A stretch of DNA of 64,000 nt from Allorhizocola rhizosphaerae (GTDB lineage Bacteria > Actinomycetota > Actinomycetes > Mycobacteriales > Micromonosporaceae). Numbering within the stretch: the first letter of the stretch is position 1; each line of letters begins with the position of its first letter. Below, in pieces: positions 18,030 through 25,825 of this stretch. Location of the stretch: NCBI RefSeq assembly GCF_003426775.1, contig NZ_QJUG01000002.1:48764-112763 (forward strand), given 5' to 3'. The notes beneath the pieces are model-generated. The model was not told the origin of the DNA and made no database searches. It saw only the letters and a program-made list of their open reading frames with translations. The position numbers were made by a program, and so were the translations under genes.

Positions 18030-19688
18030 TTAACTTTGCACGACCTGTTCGGGGCTGGCAGGGCTTTCGTTCCAGAGCCGGTCGAGTGTGGTGACGCAGT
18101 AGGCGTACGGCCGGCCGGGCTCCGCGGTCTTGTCGACCCAGGTGCGGGTGCCACCCGCCACGGTGGCGAGGAGCTGCGCGGGGTCCTGGCCGGACATGTC
18201 CACGCGGTAGATGGCGTGGCGCGTGTTGGCGGGTTTGCTGTCGGCTCGCCAGGTCAGCGTGACCGTGGCATCGGCCCGCTTGGCGCCGGCGATGGCCGGC
18301 GGTTGCGGGCGGACGCCCGGCAGGTGCGGCATCGCGGGCACGAGCGCGGGCGTGCCATAGTGCGCGTCACGGTAGCGGCTGACCGCACCGAGCGGGTCGT
18401 CGCGCACCTGCCTGGCGCTGAAATGGATGCTGCCACTGACCTGGTGGTCTCGGTTGAGCGCGAGCTGGCGTTCGAGCTCGGCGGGGTCGCCCCACACGCC
18501 CTTCTGCCCGATCCGGTAGTCGGCCTGTCCAATGTAGAGCTGCACATTGGTACCAGAAACAAGTTTTGACCACCATGGAAGCAGCACCGAATAATCGGCC
18601 ACCTCGAATCCGATATGCCAATAGAGTTGCGGCACAATGTAGTCGAGCCAGCCGTTGGTCACCCACAGCCGGGTGTCGGCATAGATCGCGTCGTAGCTTT
18701 GCAGTCCGCTGGTGGCCGAGCCGCGCGCGTCGGTCGACTTGTTGCGCCAGATCCCGAACGGGCTGATGCCAAACTTGACCCAGGGTTTGATTTGCTTTAT
18801 TCGGGTGTACGTTTCCTGCACGAACACGTTGACGTTCGCCCTGCGCCAGTCGTCCCTCGACGCGCCCGCGCCGTAGCGGGCAAACGCGTCGTCGTCCGGG
18901 AAATCCTGCTCGCCGGATGGGTACGGGTAAAAGAAATCATCGAAGTGTATGCCGTCGATGTCGTACTTCTCCGCCACCTCGAGGATGGAATCCTCCACAA
19001 AGCGGCGGGCCTCGGGGATGCCGGGGTTGTAGTAGATCCGGGCCGAGCTGGATTCGGCGGGGCCGGGGTAGGTGACCGCCCACTCGGGATGCCGGCGCAG
19101 CGGATGATCGGGCGCCAGGCCGTCCAGCTTGCCGGTCTGGCCCGCCTTGTACGGGTTGAACCAGGCGTGGAACTCCATGCTGCGGGCGTGGGTTTCGGCC
19201 ACCATGAACGCCATCGGGTCCCAGCCCGGCGACCTGCCGTCGGCGCGGCCGGTCAGCCAATAAGACCACGGCGCGAACCGCGAGGGCCAGAAGGCGTCGC
19301 CGCTGGGACGCACGTGGACAAAGATGGCATTGTGGTTCATCCGCTGCGCGAGATCGAGCCAGCTTCGGAACTCGGCCTTGACCGTCTTCTCATCCAGCCC
19401 CGGCTTGCTCGGCCAGTCCCGGTTGCTGATCGTCGTCAACCACATGCCGCGCAATTGCCGCGCCCCGGTCGCCGTGCGTCCGGCGCAGGTGAACGGCGGT
19501 GCTGCGGCCAGCAGGCGGGGCGTCTCGGCGGTGTTGACCGGCGTCGAGGGCTTGGCGACGACGCGCAAGGCTAAGAATGAGCCCGCGAGCAGGGCCCCCG
19601 CGAGGACAGCGACCATTCCCAGCATCGCGGCGGGACGTTCTTGCCACGATGGTTGTTTGCTGCGGTGCGAGATCACCGGGCCTGGCAT
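18030..19688 (-). CDS. Exported glycoside hydrolase-like 10 (GHL10) protein with FnIII-like tail
   Basis: About 552 residues. A transmembrane or signal segment follows a short basic N-terminus (MLGMVAVLAGALLAGSFLAL). The large domain matches the GHL10/YngK group: RGMWLTTISNRDWP, HNAIFVHVRPSGDAFWPS, EFHAWFNPYKA, YDIDGIHFDDFFYPYP, PWVKFGISPFGIWRNK and DYIVPQLYWHIGF. Such proteins are thought to hydrolyse glycans of the cell surface; the activity of most is untested. A fibronectin III-like domain (about residues 455-550) ends the protein. The start is uncertain because no ribosome-binding site is clear; 19688 includes the whole export segment. Confidence 0.9.
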   Translation of the reverse strand: MPGPVISHRSKQPSWQERPAAMLGMVAVLAGALLAGSFLALRVVAKPSTPVNTAETPRLLAAAPPFTCAGRTATGARQLRGMWLTTISNRDWPSKPGLDEKTVKAEFRSWLDLAQRMNHNAIFVHVRPSGDAFWPSRFAPWSYWLTGRADGRSPGWDPMAFMVAETHARSMEFHAWFNPYKAGQTGKLDGLAPDHPLRRHPEWAVTYPGPAESSSARIYYNPGIPEARRFVEDSILEVAEKYDIDGIHFDDFFYPYPSGEQDFPDDDAFARYGAGASRDDWRRANVNVFVQETYTRIKQIKPWVKFGISPFGIWRNKSTDARGSATSGLQSYDAIYADTRLWVTNGWLDYIVPQLYWHIGFEVADYSVLLPWWSKLVSGTNVQLYIGQADYRIGQKGVWGDPAELERQLALNRDHQVSGSIHFSARQVRDDPLGAVSRYRDAHYGTPALVPAMPHLPGVRPQPPAIAGAKRADATVTLTWRADSKPANTRHAIYRVDMSGQDPAQLLATVAGGTRTWVDKTAEPGRPYAYCVTTLDRLWNESPASPEQVVQS

Positions 19689-19801
19689 CAGGCAACAGGC
19701 TCTCACACCCCGGATCCCGCCGCAAACCACGACGGCACGCGCAGCCCCGCGGCTGTTCGACCATTCCAGCGCCACATCGGCGGTCTGGCACGATGTTGGG
19801 C

Positions 19802-20209
19802 ATGCGCGCCATTGAGGAACTCATCAACCCAACCGGTTCCGCCTGGCCCAAGCTGGACTCGGAATTGGCTGCCTGTCCCAGCGCCGAAGTGCTGCCTGTC
19901 GATCCTGCCGCGGGTCGACGCTGCCTCCACGCGATCCAGGTGACGACGCGGTCGAGAATCGGGGCCATGGCGTTGCACGCGGGCGGCGTGGTGCTGGACC
20001 ACGGCTGGCTGCGAGTCTATGGCGGGGGTTGCCCGGAGCGCGGGTTGGTCAGCCTGCGGCTGGATCAGGGCATGATGATTTACCCATTCTTGTGTACCGA
20101 GCAGGCCCAGGCCGATCTGGCCGCCGCCTCGCGCGAGGCCGCGCCGATCGAGCAGGTGCTCGCCTGTCAGGCTGGCGCGATCGATCGACGGATTTGTTTT
20201 GATAATTAA
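19802..20209 (+). CDS. DUF2625-like protein, apparently shortened
   Basis: A 135-residue protein. The first 80 residues look like the DUF2625 family (MRAIEELINPTGSAWP, then AIQVTTRSRIGAMALHAGGVVLDHGWLRVYG). After this the sequence (GCPERGLVSLRLDQG onward) departs from what I remember of the family, and the protein is shorter than the usual 200 or more residues. It may be a truncated or recombined copy. Function unknown. It is divergent from the GHL10 gene and followed closely by the oxidoreductase gene. Confidence 0.55.
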   Translation: MRAIEELINPTGSAWPKLDSELAACPSAEVLPVDPAAGRRCLHAIQVTTRSRIGAMALHAGGVVLDHGWLRVYGGGCPERGLVSLRLDQGMMIYPFLCTEQAQADLAAASREAAPIEQVLACQAGAIDRRICFDN

Positions 20210-20273
20210 GACCATTCCTCGGGTTGTATCGGAAAAACTTTCGGAACTTCTCCCGCCCCTCCATAATGGACGC

Positions 20274-21200
20274 GTGTTGGGTGTGATTGCGGCCGCGTTG
20301 GGTGGGCCCGAGGTTCTGCGTGTCACCGAGCTGCCGGATCCTCAGGCGCAGCCGGGGCAGGTGGTCGTCCGGGTGCGTGCGGTGTGCGTGCATCCCGCTG
20401 ACCTCGCCGCCACCACCGGGGAGATCCCGACCGGGCCGGTGCTGCCGCCGTTCCTGCCCGGATGGGACATAGCCGGTGAGGTGGTCTCGGTCGCTCCCGA
20501 TACGGCGGACTTCCGGGTCGGTGATCGGGTGGTCGGGATGATTCCGTGGTTCGTGACCCGCGGAGCGCCGGGTGGCTATGCCGAGCTCGTGGCCGCCGAC
20601 GCGGAATGGCTGGTGCCGTTGCCCGACGAGATGGACTTCGTGTCTGCCTCCACGTTGCCGCTCAACGTCCAGACCGCGCATCAGGCACTGAAGCTGCTGT
20701 CACTGGGTTGGCTGCCCGCCGACGCGAGCATTCTCGTGACCGGTGCGAGCGGCGGTGTCGGTGGCTTCGCAACCCAGCTTGCCGTGCAGCGTGGCTACCG
20801 TGTCCTGGCGCAGGCCGCCCACGGCGATGAGGAGTGGGTGCGCGGTCTCGGCGCCGACGAGGTGATCTCCCGTGCCGCCGACCTGGCCGGGGTCGGGCCG
20901 GTGGCCGGGGTGCTCGACGCGGTTCCGCTGGGCGACGCGGCCGCCGCAGCCGTCGACGACGGCGGAGTCGTGGTCACCACCCGGCCCACGCCGCCGATCG
21001 ACCAGGCGCGAGGCGTGCGGCAGGACCTGCAGATCATCCGCCTCGACCGGGCGCTGCTCGCCGAGCTGGTGGGGCAGGTGGCGGCGGGCAAGCTGCGCAC
21101 GCGCGTCGCGGACACCATGCCATTGACCGAGGCGGCCGAGGCGCACCGCCGGGTCGAGGCGCACGGTTTGCGCGGAAAGATCGTGCTGATTCCGGGTTAG
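20274..21200 (+). CDS. Zinc-type alcohol dehydrogenase / quinone oxidoreductase-like protein
   Basis: About 308 residues of the medium-chain dehydrogenase superfamily, quinone oxidoreductase branch. Seen are the GroES-like N-terminus (LGGPEVLRVTELPDPQAQPGQVVVRVRAVCVHPAD), PGWDIAGEVV, GGYAELVAA, the Rossmann motif ILVTGASGGVGGFATQLA and the C-terminal EAAEAHRRVEAHGLRGKIVL. No structural zinc ligands are seen, as in QOR-type members. It should be an NADPH-dependent reductase of quinones or enones. The start is uncertain: family length favours GTG 20274, while the frame is open to a TTG at 20199 overlapping the preceding gene. Confidence 0.88.
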   Translation: MLGVIAAALGGPEVLRVTELPDPQAQPGQVVVRVRAVCVHPADLAATTGEIPTGPVLPPFLPGWDIAGEVVSVAPDTADFRVGDRVVGMIPWFVTRGAPGGYAELVAADAEWLVPLPDEMDFVSASTLPLNVQTAHQALKLLSLGWLPADASILVTGASGGVGGFATQLAVQRGYRVLAQAAHGDEEWVRGLGADEVISRAADLAGVGPVAGVLDAVPLGDAAAAAVDDGGVVVTTRPTPPIDQARGVRQDLQIIRLDRALLAELVGQVAAGKLRTRVADTMPLTEAAEAHRRVEAHGLRGKIVLIPG

Positions 21201-21424
21201 TCCGGTCGCCTTTGCAAAGCGGCCTTAACCGGTCGGAAGTAGGTTTACCTCCGAGTTGGCAACGGCGATTCCGCGCTCATCCTCCACATGGGACTGTTGA
21301 CCTTACCCGTCCGCGCAGACGGCGGGCGGTTGACCATGAAGTTAACGTGGCGACACGCCGTCGAACATGGACGTAAGTTCATGATCAACCGGTGGGGGAG
21401 ATGTGGGTCACGTAGGTTCGACAA

Positions 21425-21443
21425 GTTAGGGTTGCCTAACTAG
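21425..21443. promoter_or_regulatory. Candidate iron box (DtxR/IdeR/DmdR type)
   Basis: GTTAGG-GTTG-CCTAAC is a perfect 6-bp inverted repeat. It matches 12 of 19 positions of the classical actinobacterial iron box TTAGGTTAGGCTAACCTAA. It ends 14 bases before the GTG of the siderophore-importer operon, so it would overlap the promoter or transcript start. Iron-dependent repression is the natural reading. The remaining 21201-21424 shows no gene. Confidence 0.6.
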
Positions 21444-21454
21444 GCTGGCGCGTC

Positions 21455-22429
21455 GTGAAGAGGAGCGCAGTACTCGTCCTCGGTGCGCTCCTGCTCGGGG
21501 TGGCTGTGGCGGCCAGCCTGGCGATCGGCGCACGGTCGGTCCCTCTGAGCGAGGTGCTTGCCGCGCTGCTGGGCGAACTGACCGGGGATAACGCGGTCAT
21601 CGTGCGCGACATGCGGCTGCCCCGCACCCTGGTTGGGATCGAGGTCGGCGTGGCGCTGGCGATGGCCGGCGCGATGATGCAGACGCTGACCCGCAACCCC
21701 ATCGCCGAGCCCCGCATTCTGGGCATTTCGGCCGGAGCCTCCACGGGAGTCGTGGTCGCGATCGCGCTGTTCGGCGTGGGCACGCTCGGTGGCTGGATCT
21801 GGTTCGGCCTGCTGGGCGCGGGCCTGGCGGGCACGCTCGTGTTCGCGGTCGCCGCCCGTGCCCGCGAGGGCGCGAGCCCGGTGAACCTTGCGCTTGCCGG
21901 GGCCGCGATCGACGCGGGGCTCGGCGCGCTCATCTACGGGTTGCTGAGCATCGACGCGGCAACGTTCGACCAGTTCAGGTTCTGGGTGGTCGGCGCGCTG
22001 TCGGGGCGCACGTCGCAGATGGCGCTTCAAGTCCTACCGTTCGTGCTCGCCGGGGTCGTGCTGGCGGCCGTGTCCGCGCGCGGGTTGGACGCGCTGAGCC
22101 TCGGCGACGACGTGGCCCGCGGGCTTGGCCATCGTGTCGGGCGGGTACGCATCACGGCCGGCGCGGCTTCGATACTGCTGACCGGTGCGGCCGTCGCCGT
22201 GGCCGGGCCGATCGCCTTCGTCGGACTGGCCGTGCCGCATGCCGCCCGCGCGTTGGTCGGAACCGGGCACCGCTGGGTGCTGCCGGTGTCGGCCCTGCTC
22301 GGCGCGGTGCTCGTGCTGAGCGCGGATGTGTTGGGGCGCGTGCTGTTTCCGCCCGGCGAAGTGCCGGCCGGAGTCATCACCGCGCTCGTGGGTGCGCCCG
22401 TTCTGCTTTGGACGGTGCGGCGCCGATGA
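21455..22429 (+). CDS. Iron-siderophore ABC transporter permease (FecCD family, first)
   Basis: A 324-residue permease with the many spans typical of FecC/FepD proteins and the conserved segments RLPRTLVGIEVGVALAMAGAMMQTLTRNPIAEPRILG and GPIAFVGLAVPHAAR. It should form one half of the ferric-siderophore channel in the cytoplasmic membrane with the next gene product. The start is GTG at 21455, very near the candidate iron box, so the message may have a very short leader. It overlaps the next gene by four bases. Confidence 0.93.
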   Translation: MKRSAVLVLGALLLGVAVAASLAIGARSVPLSEVLAALLGELTGDNAVIVRDMRLPRTLVGIEVGVALAMAGAMMQTLTRNPIAEPRILGISAGASTGVVVAIALFGVGTLGGWIWFGLLGAGLAGTLVFAVAARAREGASPVNLALAGAAIDAGLGALIYGLLSIDAATFDQFRFWVVGALSGRTSQMALQVLPFVLAGVVLAAVSARGLDALSLGDDVARGLGHRVGRVRITAGAASILLTGAAVAVAGPIAFVGLAVPHAARALVGTGHRWVLPVSALLGAVLVLSADVLGRVLFPPGEVPAGVITALVGAPVLLWTVRRR

Positions 22430-23370
22430 GATACGCGGTACTCGTGCTCGTCCTGTGCGCCGCTGTTGTGGCGAGCGTGAGCCTGGGCGACATCGCCGTC
22501 CCGCCCATGGACGTGCTCCAGTCGCTCCTGTTCGGCGGCGGCGAATACGACCTTGTCGTGCGTGAGCTGCGCTGGCCCCGCACCCTGCTCGCGGCTGTGG
22601 GCGGTGCCGCCCTCGCGATCGGCGGCGCGCTGATCCAGTCCGTGACACGAAACCCGCTCGCCAGCCCCGACATCATCGGCATCACGCAGGGCGCGGGGCT
22701 CGCTGCGACGATCGCGCTCACGACCGGGATCGTGAGCGTCGCACCCGCCGCCACGGCGGGCGGGCTGCTCGCCGCCGCCGCCGTTTTCGCGTTCGGCGGT
22801 GCGCAGACGTCACGCAGATTCGTGCTCGCCGGCGTCGCCATCGCGTTCGCGCTCCGCGCCGGGATCGAGATCGTACTGACGAGCGCCGAAACCCTTGATG
22901 CGCAACGGGCCCAGATCTGGCTGATCGGCTCGCTCAACGGGCGCGGGTTTGAGGAGGCGGCACCGATCGGTGTCGTGCTCGCGCTCACGATGGCACCCCT
23001 GGCCTGGGCCGCGTGGGCGTTGCGCACCACCTCACTTGACGACGACGTCGCCCGCGGGATCGGGGTCCGGCCCGTCGCCCGGCGCTACGGGCTGGCCGCC
23101 CTCGGCGTGGTCATCGCGGCCACCGCCACGGCACAGATCGGCGCCGTCGATTTCGTCGCGCTCGTCGCGCCGCAGCTCGCCCAGCGACTGTCCAAACGCG
23201 AGCGCCCGCCGATCGTGGCTTCCGCGCTCATCGGCGCCACTCTCGTCGTGTTCGCCGATCTGCTGGGGCGGCGGCTGCTCGCCCCGACCCAGCTGCCGGC
23301 CGGTGTGCTCACAGCCGCGCTCGGCGCGCCCTATCTCGTGTACTTGCTGCTGAAGAGGAGGCGCGCGTGA
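22426..23370 (+). CDS. Iron-siderophore ABC transporter permease (FecCD family, second)
   Basis: A 314-residue FecD/FepG-type permease. The hallmark segment RELRWPRTLLAAVGGAALAIGGALIQSVTRNPLASPDIIG is clear, and VDFVALVAPQLAQRL matches the coupling region near the C-terminus. The ATG at 22426 overlaps the upstream TGA (ATGA) and is preferred over the in-frame start at 22408. It pairs with the preceding permease. Confidence 0.93.
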   Translation: MRYAVLVLVLCAAVVASVSLGDIAVPPMDVLQSLLFGGGEYDLVVRELRWPRTLLAAVGGAALAIGGALIQSVTRNPLASPDIIGITQGAGLAATIALTTGIVSVAPAATAGGLLAAAAVFAFGGAQTSRRFVLAGVAIAFALRAGIEIVLTSAETLDAQRAQIWLIGSLNGRGFEEAAPIGVVLALTMAPLAWAAWALRTTSLDDDVARGIGVRPVARRYGLAALGVVIAATATAQIGAVDFVALVAPQLAQRLSKRERPPIVASALIGATLVVFADLLGRRLLAPTQLPAGVLTAALGAPYLVYLLLKRRRA

Positions 23371-24134
23371 AACTCACCGCCGCCGAGCTGAAGGCCGGCT
23401 ATGAGGCCCGCACCGTCCTGGATGGACTGTCGCTGGAGGTGCCGCCCGGTCGGCTGACCGTCATCGTCGGGCCGAACGCCTGCGGCAAAAGCACTCTGCT
23501 GCGCACGCTGGCTCGCCTGCTGAAGCCGCGCGGTGGGGCGGTGCTCCTGGATGGACAGTCCATTCACGAGCTTCCACCGCGCCAGGTGGCCCAGCGTTTG
23601 GGCGTGCTGCCGCAGGCGCCGCTCGTGCCGGAAGGGCTGTCCGTTTCGGACCTCGTGTCCCGCGGGCGGCAGCCCTACCAACGGTGGTGGCAGCAGTGGT
23701 CGAAGGAGGACGAGGCGGCGGTCGCGGAAGCCATGCGCGACGCGGATGTCGCCGACCTCGCCGAGCGGCCCGTGGAATCGTTGTCGGGCGGGCAACGGCA
23801 GCGTGTCTGGATCGCGATGGCGCTCGCCCAGCAGACCGAGGCCCTGTTGTTGGACGAGCCGACGACCTATTTGGACCTGGCGCATCAGGTCGAGGTGCTC
23901 GGGCTGATGCGGCGTCTGCAGCGGGGCGGGCGGACGGTCGTGGCCGTGCTGCACGACCTGAACCAGGCGGCGCGCTACGCCGATCACATCGTGGCGATGC
24001 GCGACGGCTCGATCGCGGCCGAGGGCGCGCCGCCCGACGTGTTCACCGAATCCCTTGTGCGCGAGGTGTTCGGGCTCGACTGCGTCATCGCGCGTTGTCC
24101 CGTTTCCGGCGCGCCGCAAGTGGTACCCAAATGA
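23367..24134 (+). CDS. Iron-siderophore ABC transporter ATPase
   Basis: A 255-residue FepC/FecE-type ATPase with Walker A GPNACGKS, the family's Q-loop region LGVLPQAPLVPEG, signature LSGGQRQR, Walker B LLLDEPTTYLDL and H-loop VLHDLNQA. It powers import of the ferric siderophore. The GTG start overlaps the upstream stop (GTGA), and its own stop overlaps the ATG of the lipoprotein gene. Confidence 0.94.
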   Translation: MKLTAAELKAGYEARTVLDGLSLEVPPGRLTVIVGPNACGKSTLLRTLARLLKPRGGAVLLDGQSIHELPPRQVAQRLGVLPQAPLVPEGLSVSDLVSRGRQPYQRWWQQWSKEDEAAVAEAMRDADVADLAERPVESLSGGQRQRVWIAMALAQQTEALLLDEPTTYLDLAHQVEVLGLMRRLQRGGRTVVAVLHDLNQAARYADHIVAMRDGSIAAEGAPPDVFTESLVREVFGLDCVIARCPVSGAPQVVPK

Positions 24135-25054
24135 AAGGAATGGTTTTGAAAAAGGTTTTGATCGGTCTGGCTCTGCTCGCCCTCGCGGCGTGCGGCAGCC
24201 CGGCGAAGAACGAGCCCGCCGGGAGCACCGTGGAGTTCAAGCACGCCATGGGAACCACGGCGATCCCGGCCGCGCCCAAGCGTGTCGTCGTGCTGGACAC
24301 CGACAAGGTGGACACCGCGCTGTCCCTGGGCATCAAGCCGGTCGGGGCGGCCCGCGCGGGTGAGCTGACCGGCTGGCCGACCTACTTCGGCGCCGACGCG
24401 ACCAAGGACATCAAGGAGGTGGGCACCGTCCAGGAGCCCAACCTTGAGGCCATCGCCGCGCTCAAGCCCGACCTGATCCTCGGCTCAAAGATCCGGCAGG
24501 AGAAGTTCTACGCCGAGCTCAACAAGATCGCGCCCACCGTGTACACAGAGAACATCGGCAAGCCGTGGAAGGAGAACTTCCTGCTCGACGGCGCGGCACT
24601 GGGCAAGGGCGAGCAGGCGAAGTCGCTTTTGGACGCCTACCAGAAGCGTGCCTCCGGCCTGAAGGTGAACAAGTCGCTCAAGGTCTCGCTGGTGCGCTTC
24701 ATGCCCGACCACATCCGCGTCTACGGCCCGGAGTCGTTCTCCGGCATCGTGCTCGGCGACGCGGGCGTGCAGCGCACGCAGTTTCAGAAGCTGGAGAGCC
24801 AGCAGGACAAGCGGTTCGCGAAGGTGAGCCCGGAGCGGATCTCCGATGTGGACGGTGACTTCATCTTCGTCGCGGCGTATGGCGAGAAGGCCGCCGCCGA
24901 GCAGACCCGCATCACGGCCGGTCCACTGTGGACGTCGCTGTCGGCGGTCAAGGCGGGCAAGGTGCAGATCGTGCCCGACGAGACCTGGATGACGGGCATC
25001 GGCGTGACGGCCGCCAACAAGATTCTCGACGACCTGGAGAAGTACCTGGCATAG
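24131..25054 (+). CDS. Siderophore-binding lipoprotein (periplasmic-binding-protein type)
   Basis: A 307-residue substrate-binding lipoprotein: basic N-terminus, hydrophobic core and lipobox LALAACG. The fold is that of FepB/FhuD proteins, with AAPKRVVVLDTDKVDTALSLGIKPVG, EPNLEAIAALKPDLILG and EQTRITAGPLWTSLSAVKAGKV. It captures the ferric siderophore outside the membrane and delivers it to the two FecCD permeases. I list the ATG at 24131, which overlaps the ATPase stop; a TTG at 24146 has a better-placed AAAGGA and cannot be ruled out. A terminator hairpin follows. No siderophore biosynthesis genes are present, so it may take up foreign siderophores or one made elsewhere. Confidence 0.93.
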   Translation: MKGMVLKKVLIGLALLALAACGSPAKNEPAGSTVEFKHAMGTTAIPAAPKRVVVLDTDKVDTALSLGIKPVGAARAGELTGWPTYFGADATKDIKEVGTVQEPNLEAIAALKPDLILGSKIRQEKFYAELNKIAPTVYTENIGKPWKENFLLDGAALGKGEQAKSLLDAYQKRASGLKVNKSLKVSLVRFMPDHIRVYGPESFSGIVLGDAGVQRTQFQKLESQQDKRFAKVSPERISDVDGDFIFVAAYGEKAAAEQTRITAGPLWTSLSAVKAGKVQIVPDETWMTGIGVTAANKILDDLEKYLA

Positions 25055-25058
25055 CCTG

Positions 25059-25091
25059 CCGAGGTTGGCGGCACGGGAACGCCAACCTCGG
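25059..25091 (+). terminator. Hairpin terminator, 12-bp perfect stem
   Basis: CCGAGGTTGGCG pairs with CGCCAACCTCGG across a 9-base loop, four bases after the siderophore-binding protein stop. It closes the iron-uptake operon. Confidence 0.85.
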
Positions 25092-25118
25092 ATGCTTCGC
25101 GCATCGCGGGAGGCCGGC

Positions 25119-25679
25119 TCACTCGGGCGTGGTGTAGGTGACCCGGACGTCGAGGTAGGTGGCCAACCCGCGGTCCGAGCCGTGGATAGCGAGCAGGTTG
25201 CACGGTTCCAGAACTTCCGGCGGCACAACGACGTTGATGTCGTTGGTTCGGCAGGAGCCGCTGCTGACGGTTTGCAGAAGCTGGCCGTTGAGGTAGACAA
25301 GGGCGTCGTTGTCGACGGTGCCCTCGATACGAACCTCCTGCGCGTTGGTCGGGAGGTGCACCCAGCGCCGCACCAGCAGATCGGTGTTCGGCTGCCACTG
25401 GGTCTTGACCGATTCATTGTGGGAGCAGCCGGTGCTTGTGCCGAAGGGGGCCTGGCCGACCGGCCAATCACTGTCGTCAAAACCGGATGTCTCGAACGGT
25501 GGTGTGTCTTCGTCCTGCGCCACCTGAAGGTATGCCCAGCCGCTGCTGTTGTAGTCGACCGCGATGACGGTCGCCTCCGTTGGCACCGCCTTCGCGGTGG
25601 CTGCGGCCGCCGGCCAGGACAGAACCATCACGGCCAGTAAAGCCGACACCGCCACGCGGGCAAGCCTGTAGATCATCAC
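25119..25679 (-). CDS. Secreted beta-sandwich protein, unknown function
   Basis: A 186-residue exported protein with a signal peptide of about 27 residues (hydrophobic core ALLAVMVLSWPAAA). The mature part has motifs of galactose-binding-like jelly rolls that accompany glycosidases: FDDSDWPVGQAPFG, RRWVHLPTNAQEVRIEG and DNDALVYLNGQLL. Two Cys pairs may form disulfides. No catalytic motif is seen, so a carbohydrate-binding or surface role is likely but unproved. GGAGG stands six bases before the ATG. It lies between the iron operon and the arabinofuranosidase-like gene on the same strand as the latter, with a hairpin terminator between them. Confidence 0.85.
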   Translation of the reverse strand: MMIYRLARVAVSALLAVMVLSWPAAAATAKAVPTEATVIAVDYNSSGWAYLQVAQDEDTPPFETSGFDDSDWPVGQAPFGTSTGCSHNESVKTQWQPNTDLLVRRWVHLPTNAQEVRIEGTVDNDALVYLNGQLLQTVSSGSCRTNDINVVVPPEVLEPCNLLAIHGSDRGLATYLDVRVTYTTPE

Positions 25680-25784
25680 GGACCTCCTCTAAGGACAATC
25701 GGGCGGGACACCCGGAGCACGTTATGTGCCTCGATGGTGACTCTAAGTGACGAAGAGGAGCTCGGTGGACGATTTCGCAAGGAC

Positions 25785-25816
25785 GGCCGGGCCCTTCGCA
25801 CGCGAAAGGCCCGGCC
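25785..25816 (-). terminator. Hairpin terminator downstream of the arabinofuranosidase-like gene
   Basis: A 15-bp stem with one mismatch (25785-25799 with 25802-25816) and a 2-base tip, ten bases downstream of the stop at 25826 on the minus strand. Confidence 0.75.
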
Positions 25817-25825
25817 GCGGGAATT

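Noticed and set aside
21203..21225. Hairpin after the oxidoreductase gene around CTTTGCAAAG
   Set aside because: The stem is short with a wobble pair and internal mismatch, so it is not strong enough to call a terminator.
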